Below are positions 23,022 through 31,051 of a DNA stretch of 33,323 nucleotides, one piece after another. Position numbers and translations under genes: made by a program. The notes below the pieces were generated by a model. It worked only from the letters and a program-made list of their open reading frames with translations. It was not told the DNA's origin and searched no databases. This stretch comes from Bacteroidales bacterium UBA5281 (GTDB lineage Bacteria; Bacteroidota; Bacteroidia; Bacteroidales; Lentimicrobiaceae). Numbering within the stretch: position 1 is the first letter of the stretch; every line of letters starts with the position of its first letter. Where the stretch lies: NCBI GenBank assembly GCA_002410555.1, contig DHSR01000077.1, forward strand, positions 1 through 33,323, in the 5' to 3' direction.

Positions 23022-23291
23022 ATGGCAAAAGAATCAATAAAAGCGAGAGAGCGCAAAAGAGAGCGGCTTGTAGCTAAATATGCAGCAAAACGTGCAGAAC
23101 TAAAAGAAGCCGGTGATTATATCGGACTTCAGAAATTGCCCAGGAATGCTTCACCCGTTCGTTTACACAACAGGTGTAAGCTCACCGGACGCCCTAAAGG
23201 CTACATGCGTCAGTTTGGTATTTCGCGTATCAACTTCCGCTTTATGGCTCTCGAAGGGTTGATTCCTGGAATAAAGAAAGCCAGTTGGTAA
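23022..23291 (+). CDS. rpsN: 30S ribosomal protein S14, zinc-independent form
   Basis: An 89-residue 30S head protein. The long form is the one without the CxxC pairs of zinc-binding S14: only one Cys remains, in NRCKLTGRPKG. The RNFRF-like stretch and the GLIPGIKKASW end are diagnostic. The open frame extends 11 codons upstream into rplE; the ATG at 23022 gives the conserved MAKES start. rpsH follows after 36 nt. Confidence 0.98.
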   Translation: MAKESIKARERKRERLVAKYAAKRAELKEAGDYIGLQKLPRNASPVRLHNRCKLTGRPKGYMRQFGISRINFRFMALEGLIPGIKKASW

Positions 23292-23327
23292 ATTTAAGTC
23301 ATTGAATAACAAACAATAAAGGATAAA

Positions 23328-23726
23328 ATGGTAACAGATCCTATTGCAGATTACCTGACCCGGGTTCGTAACGCCGTAATGGCTAATCACCGGATTGTGG
23401 AGATACCTTCCTCAAACATGAAAAAGGAAATAACTAAAATTCTGTTTGAAAAAGGTTATATCCTGAATTATAAATTCGAGGATGACATTTTTCCAGCCAC
23501 CATTAAAATTGCGCTGAAGTATCATCCCGTTAGTAAGCTGTCAGCCATATCGAAACTGGAACGGGTCAGCAAACCGGGATTGCGCCGGTATGTTAATGCT
23601 GAGAACCTTCCGCGGGTTTTGAATGGGTTGGGAATTGCTATTCTTTCTACCAATCGTGGACTGATGACCGATAAGGAAGCCAGAACACAGCAGATAGGTG
23701 GTGAGGTTTTGTGTTACATTAGCTAA
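23328..23726 (+). CDS. rpsH: 30S ribosomal protein S8
   Basis: A 132-residue primary binder of the 16S central domain and, in E. coli, translational repressor of the spc operon. The DPIADYLTRVRNA start and the GLGIAILSTNRGLMTDKEAR segment with GGEVLCYI are textbook. An S8-binding structure near rplE is not obvious from inspection. The next gene, rplF, has a strong Shine-Dalgarno site. Confidence 0.99.
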   Translation: MVTDPIADYLTRVRNAVMANHRIVEIPSSNMKKEITKILFEKGYILNYKFEDDIFPATIKIALKYHPVSKLSAISKLERVSKPGLRRYVNAENLPRVLNGLGIAILSTNRGLMTDKEARTQQIGGEVLCYIS

Positions 23727-23734
23727 ATTGAGAG

Positions 23735-23739
23735 AGGAG
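23735..23739 (+). promoter_or_regulatory. Canonical Shine-Dalgarno sequence before rplF
   Basis: AGGAG within GAGAGGAGA lies 8 nt upstream of the rplF ATG at 23748. With rplV, this is one of only two strong sites I noticed in the cluster. Confidence 0.55.
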
Positions 23740-23747
23740 AAAAACCC

Positions 23748-24305
23748 ATGTCAAGAATAGGAAAAATGCCCATATCGTTGCCTTCAGGAGTTCAGGTCTC
23801 TGTATCTGATGGCAATATGGTAACGGTAAAAGGAAAACTGGGAGAACTTTCCCAGCAGTTGGATCCACTGGTGGAAGTAAAAGTGGATGATGGCATAATG
23901 CATGTTAACCGCATTAACGAAACCCAGGATGCCAGAGCAAAGCATGGTTTGTACCGTTCATTGCTCGACAACATGGTAAAAGGGGTTTCTGAAGGTTATA
24001 CCATTGTTCAGGAATTGGTTGGTGTTGGTTTTAAGGCGAGCGCTGCCGGCAATATACTGGAGCTTTCGCTTGGTTACTCCCACGGTATTTTTATTGAAAT
24101 GCCACCCGAAGTTAGTGTAGAAACATTAACAGAAAGGGGAAAAAACCCCATCATCACTTTAAAATCTTTTGACAAACAACTCATCGGGCAGGTGGCGGCT
24201 AAAATCCGTTCGCTTCGCAAACCCGAGCCTTATAAAGGAAAGGGTATCCGTTTTATGGGTGAAGAGATTAAGAAGAAAGCCGGTAAATCAGCTTCAGAGA
24301 AATAA
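23748..24305 (+). CDS. rplF: 50S ribosomal protein L6
   Basis: A 185-residue protein near the sarcin-ricin loop with two homologous alpha/beta domains. The SRIGKMPI start, the GVSEGYTIVQELVGVGFKA segment and the C-terminal RKPEPYKGKGIR signature are present. The C-terminus has a short Lys/Ser tail. A 48-nt gap with a GAAA tetraloop hairpin separates it from rplR. Confidence 0.99.
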   Translation: MSRIGKMPISLPSGVQVSVSDGNMVTVKGKLGELSQQLDPLVEVKVDDGIMHVNRINETQDARAKHGLYRSLLDNMVKGVSEGYTIVQELVGVGFKASAAGNILELSLGYSHGIFIEMPPEVSVETLTERGKNPIITLKSFDKQLIGQVAAKIRSLRKPEPYKGKGIRFMGEEIKKKAGKSASEK

Positions 24306-24321
24306 TTTTTAACATAAACCT

Positions 24322-24335
24322 TCCCGGAAACGGGA
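24322..24335 (+). other. GNRA tetraloop hairpin in the rplF-rplR gap
   Basis: TCCCG (24322-24326) pairs with CGGGA (24331-24335) around a GAAA loop. A G-C pair closing a GNRA loop is unusually stable for 14 nt. It lies 19 nt upstream of the rplR ATG with no T tract, so it is more likely a protein-binding or stability element than a terminator. Confidence 0.45.
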
Positions 24336-24353
24336 TAAACTCCTCATAATAGG

Positions 24354-24716
24354 ATGGCTATTAAGAACAAAAAGGAATACAGAAGGCACAGGATTAAGCT
24401 GAGAGTCCGGAAGGTGATTTCCGGTACGGCTGATCAGCCGCGGTTGACCGTATTCAGAAGCAATAAGCAGATTTATGCTCAGATCATCAATGATCTGGAA
24501 GGCACAACACTGGTTTCTGCATCGTCGAGAACTCCGGAAGCCTCACAGGAACCCATGGCAAAGATAGCTCAGGCCAAGATGGTTGGTCAGCTTATTGCCA
24601 AACGTGCCCTGGAAGCAGGCATTGAAAAAGTTGTTTTCGATCGTAACGGTTACTTATATCATGGTAGAATCAAATCCCTGGCAGAAGCTGCAAGGGAAGG
24701 AGGCCTTAAATTTTAA
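24354..24716 (+). CDS. rplR: 50S ribosomal protein L18
   Basis: A 120-residue 5S rRNA-binding protein. The RRHRIKLRVRKVISGTADQPRL-type start, the FRSNKQIYAQIIND segment, and the end VVFDRNGYLYHGRIKSLAEAAREGG are family hallmarks. Its stop is immediately followed by the rpsE ATG without spacing. Confidence 0.99.
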   Translation: MAIKNKKEYRRHRIKLRVRKVISGTADQPRLTVFRSNKQIYAQIINDLEGTTLVSASSRTPEASQEPMAKIAQAKMVGQLIAKRALEAGIEKVVFDRNGYLYHGRIKSLAEAAREGGLKF

Positions 24717-25241
24717 ATGGAAATGGCAAACGTAAACGTAAAAAGGGTTAAATCCAGCGAAATAGAGTTCAAGGACAGGCTGGTTAGCATCCAAAGGGTT
24801 ACCAAAGTAACCAAGGGAGGCCGTACTTTTAGTTTCTCAGCAATTGTTGTGGTAGGTAATGAAAATGGTGTAGTTGGGTATGGATTGGGTAAAGCCAAGG
24901 AAGTTACCTCAGCCATTGCCAAGGGTGTGGATGATGCCAAGAAGAACCTGGTAAAGGTACCCGTACTTAAAGGAACCATTCCTCATGAGCAATTGGGCAA
25001 ATTTGGTGGTGCTCTTGTATTTATCAAACCAGCTACTCCTGGTACCGGTGTTATTGCCGGTGGAGCCATGCGGGCTGTTCTTGAGAGTGTTGGTATTACT
25101 GATGTTCTGGCCAAGTCAAAAGGTTCATCCAACCCGCACAGTGTGGTAAAGGCAACCATCGATGCATTGGTTAGATTGCGTGATGCCCATGCAGTTGCTC
25201 AACAGCGCGGTGTGGACCTGAACAAGGTGTTCAACGGATAA
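24717..25241 (+). CDS. rpsE: 30S ribosomal protein S5
   Basis: A 174-residue decoding-accuracy protein. The double-stranded RNA-binding-like domain carries RVTKVTKGGRTFSFSA, and VVVGNENGVVGYGLGKAKEV and the GVIAGGAMRAVLE segments follow. A second in-frame ATG at 24723 gives the more usual MANVNVKRV start and is almost equally likely. The stop shares its last base with an in-frame ATG for rpmD. Confidence 0.98.
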   Translation: MEMANVNVKRVKSSEIEFKDRLVSIQRVTKVTKGGRTFSFSAIVVVGNENGVVGYGLGKAKEVTSAIAKGVDDAKKNLVKVPVLKGTIPHEQLGKFGGALVFIKPATPGTGVIAGGAMRAVLESVGITDVLAKSKGSSNPHSVVKATIDALVRLRDAHAVAQQRGVDLNKVFNG

Positions 25242-25267
25242 TGTTAACCCGAAAAAAAATTGCACGG

Positions 25268-25447
25268 ATGAAAAAGCTAAGAGTTACCCAGATCAGAAGC
25301 GGCATTAACCAGCCGGAGCGTCAAAAACGTACCCTTCAGGCGTTGGGAATAAAACGGGTAAACCGACCCATCGAAGTTACGGCTACCCCTCAGATTGAAG
25401 GGATGATCGCTAAAATCAACCACTTATTGAAAGTTGAAGAAATTTAA
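25268..25447 (+). CDS. rpmD: 50S ribosomal protein L30
   Basis: A 59-residue small 50S protein. The KLRVTQIRSGINQPERQK segment and the ALGIKRVNRPIEV and TPQIEGMI segments are diagnostic. An ATG at 25241, overlapping the rpsE stop as TAATG, would add nine basic residues. I prefer 25268 because the resulting length is exactly that of the E. coli protein. Either start leaves the gene in the usual place between rpsE and rplO. Confidence 0.95.
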   Translation: MKKLRVTQIRSGINQPERQKRTLQALGIKRVNRPIEVTATPQIEGMIAKINHLLKVEEI

Positions 25448-25477
25448 TTCATACACGACATTAATTACGAAACTATT

Positions 25478-25924
25478 ATGGATCTAAGCAATCTTAAACC
25501 AGCACAAGGCGCTGTTAAAAAGACCAAACGGATTGGACGCGGGCAGGGCTCCGGAAGAGGTGGTACTGCTACCCGTGGGCATAAAGGTGCCAAATCACGT
25601 TCCGGATATAGCCGTAAGCTTGGTTTTGAAGGCGGTCAGATGCCTCTTTACCGTCGCGTACCTAAATACGGATTTAAAAATATTAACCGTGTTGAATACC
25701 GAAGCATTAACCTTGATGTTATTCAGTCGTTAATATCCGATAAAAACATTGAAGTTATTGATATAGATGTACTGATTGAAAATGGCATGGCTTCCAAAAA
25801 TGACCGTATTAAGATACTTGGTCGTGGCGAACTTAACGCCAAAGTGGATATCACAGCACATGCTTTCTCGGCATCAGCAATCAAAGCTATTGAATCAAAG
25901 GGTGGTCAGGCCACAAAAATCTAA
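25478..25924 (+). CDS. rplO: 50S ribosomal protein L15
   Basis: A 148-residue late-assembly protein with a long basic N-terminal extension into the rRNA core: KRIGRGQGSGRGGTATRGHK and GFEGGQMPLYRRVPKYGF. The globular C-terminal domain ends FSASAIKAIESKGG. Length is as expected. secY follows after 7 nt, suggesting the same transcript. Confidence 0.99.
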   Translation: MDLSNLKPAQGAVKKTKRIGRGQGSGRGGTATRGHKGAKSRSGYSRKLGFEGGQMPLYRRVPKYGFKNINRVEYRSINLDVIQSLISDKNIEVIDIDVLIENGMASKNDRIKILGRGELNAKVDITAHAFSASAIKAIESKGGQATKI

Positions 25925-25931
25925 ACGGTAA

Positions 25932-27290
25932 ATGAAACGATTTATTCAGACCATAAGGAATATCTATAAGATTGAAGACCTGAGAAAGAGGATTACGTAT
26001 ACCATTGGTATCGTCTTGCTTTACAGGTTGGGTTCTTATGTGGTACTTCCGGGGGTAGACCCAAACCAACTGGCCAATCTACAGAATCAAACCAGTAGTG
26101 GATTGCTTGGTTTGCTCAATATGTTTTCAGGGGGAGCATTCTCGAATGCATCCATTTTTGCGCTGGGTATCATGCCTTATATTTCTGCATCTATTGTTGT
26201 TCAGCTTTTGGGAATGGCCATTCCATATTTCCAAAAGTTACAGAAAGAGGGAGAGAGCGGAAGAAAGAAAATCAATCAGATCACCCGTTATCTTACGGTG
26301 CTCATTACCGGTTTTCAGGCTCCCGGCTATATTGCCAATCTTATTTCACAATTGCCTGCCCAGGCAATTACTCCATTTGATCCGGCAGTTACCTCCCCAA
26401 GCACCTTCTTTTGGGTGTCCTCGGTAGTTATTCTAATTTCAGGAACACTCTTTGTAATGTGGCTGGGTGAGCGCATCACCGATAAGGGCATTGGAAATGG
26501 AATTTCGCTCATCATTATGATTGGAATTATCGCCCGATTGCCTTTTGCTTTGTTTGGTGAACTCATTTCACGTATGGAGCAGAAAGGTGGTGGTTTGGTT
26601 ATCTTTATTGTTGAGCTTGCTGTTCTTGTAGGGGTTATTCTTATTAGTATTCTGCTGGTGCAGGGTACGCGGAAAATTCCGGTGCAATACGCCAAACGTA
26701 TTGTTGGAAATAAACAATATGGCGGCGTGAGACAGTACATTCCACTTAAAGTAAATGCTGCCGGTGTAATGCCTATTATCTTTGCTCAGGCCATTATGTT
26801 TTTGCCTTTAACCCTTGCAGGTTTTGCTTCATCTGAATCACTATCAGGGTTTGCGGCTGCTTTCACGAACATTCACGGTTTTTGGTATAACTTTGTTTTC
26901 GCACTGATGATTATCATTTTCACCTATTTCTATACCGCCATCACCATCAACCCAAATCAGATGGCAGAGGATATGAAAAAGAACAACGGATTTATTCCGG
27001 GGGTGAAACCGGGTAAACGAACCGCGGAATTTATTGATCAGGTGATGTCGCGCATTACGCTGCCAGGATCTCTTTTCCTTGCATTCGTAGCCATTATGCC
27101 GGCGCTGGTCAGCCAGATTGGCATTACTGCACAGTTTGCGCAGTTTTACGGGGGTACATCACTGCTTATTCTGGTTGGGGTAGTACTCGATACATTGCAA
27201 CAAATTGAAAGTCATCTTTTGATGCGTCACTATGACGGACTGACCAAGTCAGGCAGAATCAAAGGACGTTCTTCAATGAATATGGGCTAA
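25932..27290 (+). CDS. secY: Protein translocase subunit SecY
   Basis: A 452-residue inner-membrane channel of the general secretion pathway, partner of SecE, SecG and SecA. Ten hydrophobic helices can be traced. The amino-terminal DLRKRITYTIGIVLLYRLGS, the GIMPYISASIVVQLL segment and the long cytoplasmic loops with RKIPVQYAKR and NGFIPGVKPGKRT are hallmarks. The C-terminal HYDGLTKSGRIKGR segment contacts the ribosome or SecA. It lies between rplO and map, as in the standard spc order. There is no sign of a second accessory SecY. Confidence 0.99.
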   Translation: MKRFIQTIRNIYKIEDLRKRITYTIGIVLLYRLGSYVVLPGVDPNQLANLQNQTSSGLLGLLNMFSGGAFSNASIFALGIMPYISASIVVQLLGMAIPYFQKLQKEGESGRKKINQITRYLTVLITGFQAPGYIANLISQLPAQAITPFDPAVTSPSTFFWVSSVVILISGTLFVMWLGERITDKGIGNGISLIIMIGIIARLPFALFGELISRMEQKGGGLVIFIVELAVLVGVILISILLVQGTRKIPVQYAKRIVGNKQYGGVRQYIPLKVNAAGVMPIIFAQAIMFLPLTLAGFASSESLSGFAAAFTNIHGFWYNFVFALMIIIFTYFYTAITINPNQMAEDMKKNNGFIPGVKPGKRTAEFIDQVMSRITLPGSLFLAFVAIMPALVSQIGITAQFAQFYGGTSLLILVGVVLDTLQQIESHLLMRHYDGLTKSGRIKGRSSMNMG

Positions 27291-27313
27291 AAGCTCCATT
27301 GATCTAAAAAATA

Positions 27314-28093
27314 ATGATCCATTACAAGTCAAACGAAGAGATTGAATTATTACGACTGAGTTCTTTACTTGTTGGTAAAACCCTGGCCGAAGTGGCTCGT
27401 CACATTAAACCTGGCGTAACCACTCAGGCGCTCGATCAGGTAGCGGAAACCTTTATCCGTGACCATAACGCAATACCTGCCTTCAAAGGATATGGAGGTT
27501 TCCCGGCTACACTATGTGTGTCGGTGAATGATGTGGTGGTTCACGGCATTCCGGGCGATCAGATTTTGCAGGATGGAGATTTGGTTTCAGTGGATTGTGG
27601 CGTAATACTGAACGGCTTTGTAGGCGATTCTGCCTATTCTTTTCCGGTAGGAGAAGTAGCAGAAGAAATCAGGCTGCTGATGGAGCGCACCAAGGAATCT
27701 TTGTATCTGGGTATCCAGGCAGCAACTGCCGGTAAGCGGATTGGAGACATTGGTTTTGAAATTCAAAACTATGTTGAGCAGTTTGGTTACAATGTGGTAC
27801 GGGATTTGGTGGGTCATGGGGTTGGCAGGCATTTGCACGAAAAACCGGAAGTGCCTAATTACGGCCGCCGGGGAACCGGAACCTTGCTTAAGCCCGGTTT
27901 GGTCATATGTATTGAACCCATGATTAATCTGGGTACACGTAGCGTAATCCAGGATAAGGACGGATGGACCATCCGAACCGCAGATGGAAGACCTTCGGCA
28001 CATTATGAACATGCCGTAGCCATTAAGGAAGGGACAACAGAAATACTCTCCTCGTTTGAGGAAATTGAGAAAGTACTTGAATCAACACATTAA
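27314..28093 (+). CDS. map: Type I methionine aminopeptidase
   Basis: A 259-residue cytosolic metallopeptidase that removes the initiator Met from nascent chains. All five metal ligands are visible: Asp94 (SVDCG), Asp105 (VGDSA), His168 (GHGVG), Glu201 (IEPMI) and Glu232 (YEHAV). His78 in VVHGIP is the usual substrate-contact residue. Its position between secY and infA places it with the ribosome genes whose products need it. It ends 10 nt before the infA ATG. Confidence 0.98.
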   Translation: MIHYKSNEEIELLRLSSLLVGKTLAEVARHIKPGVTTQALDQVAETFIRDHNAIPAFKGYGGFPATLCVSVNDVVVHGIPGDQILQDGDLVSVDCGVILNGFVGDSAYSFPVGEVAEEIRLLMERTKESLYLGIQAATAGKRIGDIGFEIQNYVEQFGYNVVRDLVGHGVGRHLHEKPEVPNYGRRGTGTLLKPGLVICIEPMINLGTRSVIQDKDGWTIRTADGRPSAHYEHAVAIKEGTTEILSSFEEIEKVLESTH

Positions 28094-28103
28094 ATTGAAT
28101 TAT

Positions 28104-28322
28104 ATGGCGAAACAAATTTCGATAGAACAAGATGGAACCGTTACCGAATCATTGGGCAATGCCATGTTCCGTGTTGAACTGGAGAATGGACATATCATCA
28201 CCGCTCACATCTCAGGTAAAATGAGGATGCACTACATCAAAATTTTACCCGGTGATAAAGTGAAACTTGAAATGTCGCCATATGACCTCACCAAAGGCCG
28301 AATAATTTTCAGATACAAATAA
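28104..28322 (+). CDS. infA: Translation initiation factor IF-1
   Basis: A 72-residue OB-fold factor that occupies the A site during initiation. The AKQISIEQDGTVTESLGNA start, the HISGKMRMHYIKILPGDKV core and DLTKGRIIFRYK end are typical. The open frame extends 16 codons upstream into map; the ATG at 28104 gives the conserved MAKQ start. rpmJ follows after 16 nt. Confidence 0.99.
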   Translation: MAKQISIEQDGTVTESLGNAMFRVELENGHIITAHISGKMRMHYIKILPGDKVKLEMSPYDLTKGRIIFRYK

Positions 28323-28338
28323 TAAACCATCTTGTAAA

Positions 28339-28455
28339 ATGAAGGTAAGAGCATCAATCAAAAAAAGGACACCAGAGTGTAAGATTGTCAGAAGGAAGGG
28401 CCGATTATACGTAATCAACAAAAAGAACCCTAAATTCAAACAAAGACAAGGATAA
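28339..28455 (+). CDS. rpmJ: 50S ribosomal protein L36, zinc-free form
   Basis: A 38-residue protein encoded by ATG at 28339 and TAA at 28453-28455. It begins KVRASIKKR and ends KKNPKFKQRQG, both diagnostic. The zinc-binding form has Cys11, Cys14, Cys27 and His33; here positions 11, 27 and 33 are Thr, Asn and Phe, and only Cys14 is left. It is therefore the C-minus type, with a relic Cys. It sits in the usual place between infA and rpsM. Confidence 0.97.
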   Translation: MKVRASIKKRTPECKIVRRKGRLYVINKKNPKFKQRQG

Positions 28456-28483
28456 CCGAGTTTAACAAACAAGAAACCAATAT

Positions 28484-28864
28484 ATGGCACGTATTGCTGG
28501 TATTGATATACCGAAAAATAAAAGAGGCGAAATAGGATTAACCTATATTTTTGGAATTGGCAGGAGTTCTGCTCAGCAAATTCTCAGAGAAGCCGGTGTG
28601 GACGTTAATAAGAAAGTTCAGGATTGGGACGATGATGAACAAAATGCCATACGTACAGTGATCAACGATCACTTTAAGGTGGAAGGTGCATTGCGTACTG
28701 AGGTACAAACCAACATCAAGCGATTGATGGATATAGGTTGTTATCGCGGAGTGCGTCATCGTTTGGGTTTGCCCCTTCGTGGACAGAGCACAAAGAATAA
28801 TGCCCGTACCCGTAAAGGACGGAAAAAGACGGTTGCCAATAAGAAAAAAGCAACCAAAGGTTAA
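28484..28864 (+). CDS. rpsM: 30S ribosomal protein S13
   Basis: A 126-residue head protein touching the P-site tRNA and the 50S subunit. The ARIAGIDIPKNKRGEI start, the GIGRSSAQQIL helix-hairpin-helix, and the C-terminal RGVRHRLGLPLRGQ-then-NARTRKG segment are typical. The final Lys-rich stretch is the tRNA-contacting tail. In E. coli the alpha-operon pseudoknot bound by S4 sits just upstream; the 28-nt gap here has no room for it. Confidence 0.99.
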   Translation: MARIAGIDIPKNKRGEIGLTYIFGIGRSSAQQILREAGVDVNKKVQDWDDDEQNAIRTVINDHFKVEGALRTEVQTNIKRLMDIGCYRGVRHRLGLPLRGQSTKNNARTRKGRKKTVANKKKATKG

Positions 28865-28918
28865 TACCTGAAGGGATAACCTAAGTTTAACACAAAGAAT
28901 TGTCGAAAAAATACTGTT

Positions 28919-29308
28919 ATGGCAAAAACTGCTAAAACATCAAAAAAGAAAGTTGTTAAGGTTGATCCGATAGGTCGGGCATATGTGTCTGCCTCTTTTA
29001 ACAACATCATCATCTCCCTTACCAATAATACAGGTCAGGTGATCAGTTGGGCATCAGCCGGAAAAATGGGCTTCAGGGGTTCGAAAAAGAACACTCCCTA
29101 TGCTGCTCAGATGGCTGCCACTGAATGTTCCAAAGTGGCCTATGATATGGGATTGCGTAAGGTAAAGGTATTTGTTAAGGGGCCCGGTTCAGGCCGTGAA
29201 TCCGCCATCCGTACCATTCACTCTTCAGGCATTGAGGTGATGGAAATTATGGATGTAACTCCTTTGCCACACAATGGGTGTCGTCCTCCCAAACGCAGAA
29301 GGGTATAA
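28919..29308 (+). CDS. rpsK: 30S ribosomal protein S11
   Basis: A 129-residue platform protein near the Shine-Dalgarno helix. The DPIGRAYVSASFNN-type start, the SAGKMGFRGSKKNTPYAAQ segment and the end PHNGCRPPKRRRV are diagnostic. The first 15 residues are a short Lys-rich extension. A 98-nt gap follows, second only to the rplQ-eno gap within the cluster, and it contains a hairpin. Confidence 0.99.
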   Translation: MAKTAKTSKKKVVKVDPIGRAYVSASFNNIIISLTNNTGQVISWASAGKMGFRGSKKNTPYAAQMAATECSKVAYDMGLRKVKVFVKGPGSGRESAIRTIHSSGIEVMEIMDVTPLPHNGCRPPKRRRV

Positions 29309-29328
29309 TTTTTCCCTTTTACGGAGCT

Positions 29329-29359
29329 TTGTGCTGTTGCCGTGAGGTTTTCAGCATAG
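29329..29359 (+). promoter_or_regulatory. Hairpin in the rpsD leader
   Basis: TTGTGCTG (29329-29336) pairs with CAGCATAG (29352-29359) over 8 bp with two G-T wobbles and a 15-nt loop. It lies 47 nt upstream of the rpsD ATG in a 98-nt gap. S4 is an autoregulator in other bacteria, so a regulatory role is possible but not shown. Confidence 0.4.
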
Positions 29360-29406
29360 CCCCAGGAGATTTAAAGTAAAACACTGACAAAAAATAAAAA
29401 GTAATT

Positions 29407-30012
29407 ATGGCCAGGTACACAGGTCCAAAAACCAAAATTGCACGCAAATTCAAAGATCCGATTTACGGACCGGATAAGGCTTTTGAAAAAAAGAACTACG
29501 GACCGGGAATGCACGGAAATTCGAAAAGGCGTAAAAAGCTTTCAGAATATGGTATTCAGCTTCAGGAAAAGCAGAAAGCCAAATATACCTATGGTATTCT
29601 TGAAAAACAATTTAAGAATATCTTCCATAAAGCCAGTCGCAAAAAAGGCGTTACCGGAGAAATTTTGCTTCAACTCATTGAGATGCGTCTCGACAACGTA
29701 GTATATCGTTTGGGTATTGCTCCCAGTCGCAGTGCTGGTCGACAATTGGTTTCACATCGCCACATTACCGTAAATGGTTCGGTGGTAAATATCCCCTCCT
29801 ATGAATTGAAAGTAGGTGATGTTATTGCAGTGCGCGAAAAATCAAAATCATTGGAATCTATTCAGGATTCACTTTCAGTTCGTCGCAATACCTATCCCTG
29901 GTTAGAGTGGGACAGCAATCTGCTGACCGGGAAATTCGTGAGTCTTCCAACTCGTGAAGATATTCCGGAAAACATTAAGGAGCAGCTCATAGTGGAGTTG
30001 TACTCGAAATAA
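29407..30012 (+). CDS. rpsD: 30S ribosomal protein S4, zinc-free form
   Basis: A 201-residue primary assembly and accuracy protein. The N-terminus lacks the Cys residues of the zinc-binding form. The S4 RNA-binding domain spans about 93-155, with RLDNVVYRLGIAPSRSAGRQLVSH. The ARYTGPKTKIARKF start and the LPTREDIPENIKEQLIVELYSK end are typical. It is followed by rpoA after 41 nt, in the alpha-operon order. Confidence 0.99.
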   Translation: MARYTGPKTKIARKFKDPIYGPDKAFEKKNYGPGMHGNSKRRKKLSEYGIQLQEKQKAKYTYGILEKQFKNIFHKASRKKGVTGEILLQLIEMRLDNVVYRLGIAPSRSAGRQLVSHRHITVNGSVVNIPSYELKVGDVIAVREKSKSLESIQDSLSVRRNTYPWLEWDSNLLTGKFVSLPTREDIPENIKEQLIVELYSK

Positions 30013-30053
30013 CGATTGCAGTTTAATTTTTTTTTACGTAAGAGCAAGAGTTT

Positions 30054-31046
30054 ATGGCTATATTAGCATTTCAAAAGCCTGAAAAGGTGATCATGGTCGA
30101 AGCTGATGATTCAAAAGGTGTTTTTGAATTCCGGCCTCTCGAACCCGGGTTTGGTATTACCATTGGCAATGCCCTGAGAAGAATATTACTTTCATCGCTC
30201 GAAGGTTATGCAATAACTTCACTGAGAATTGAAGGTGTTGACATGGAGTTCTCTTCGGTGAAAGGTGTAGTGGAAGATGTTACCGACATTATCCTTAATC
30301 TGAAAAAAGTGAGGTTTAAGCGATTGCTTGATTCAGATACCTCTGAAAAAGCACGCCTCGTAATTTCGGGCCAGAATGTGTTTAAGGCCGGTGAAATGAA
30401 TAAGTTCCTGTCGGTATTTCAAGTGCTTAATACCGAAGAGGTAATCTGCCATATGGAGTCTTCAGTGAAATTGATCATCGACATTACGGTTGATAAAGGC
30501 AGGGGGTATGTGCCGGCAGAAGAAAATAAACAACCCAACGCTCCATTGAATACCATTGCGATCGACTCCATTCATACACCCATAAAGAACGTAAAATTTA
30601 CCATCGAGAATTTCCGGGTTGAGCAAAAGACTGACTACGAAAAATTAATTCTTGAACTGGTTACTGATGGTTCCATAAATCCTAAGGATGCTTTGAAAGA
30701 GGCTGCCAAAATCCTGATCCATCACTTTATGCTCTTCTCTGACGAGAAAATTACTCTTGATACGGAAGAAAAAGCTGTTGCCGAAGAGTTTGATGAAACA
30801 TCATTGCATATTCGTCAGTTGCTCAAAACCCGATTGGTAGATATGGACCTTTCGGTTAGGGCGCTCAACTGTCTGAAGGCTGCCGACGTGGAAACCCTTG
30901 GTGAGTTGGTGTCATACAATAAAAATGACCTATTAAAATTCCGTAACTTTGGTAAAAAGTCGCTCACTGAACTGGAAGATTTGGTGAAGGCAAAGAACCT
31001 GGAGTTTGGGATGAACATTGCAAAATATAAACTTGATAAGGATTAA
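30054..31046 (+). CDS. rpoA: DNA-directed RNA polymerase subunit alpha
   Basis: A 330-residue subunit that nucleates polymerase assembly. The N-terminal dimerisation domain (1-232) has ITIGNALRRILLSSLEGYA, and a flexible linker (about 235-250) leads to the C-terminal domain. There the segment LSVRALNCLKAADV retains Arg269, the equivalent of the UP-element-contacting Arg265 of E. coli. The end LEFGMNIAKYKLDKD is short. rplQ starts 5 nt later. Confidence 0.99.
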   Translation: MAILAFQKPEKVIMVEADDSKGVFEFRPLEPGFGITIGNALRRILLSSLEGYAITSLRIEGVDMEFSSVKGVVEDVTDIILNLKKVRFKRLLDSDTSEKARLVISGQNVFKAGEMNKFLSVFQVLNTEEVICHMESSVKLIIDITVDKGRGYVPAEENKQPNAPLNTIAIDSIHTPIKNVKFTIENFRVEQKTDYEKLILELVTDGSINPKDALKEAAKILIHHFMLFSDEKITLDTEEKAVAEEFDETSLHIRQLLKTRLVDMDLSVRALNCLKAADVETLGELVSYNKNDLLKFRNFGKKSLTELEDLVKAKNLEFGMNIAKYKLDKD

Positions 31047-31051
31047 TTGAA

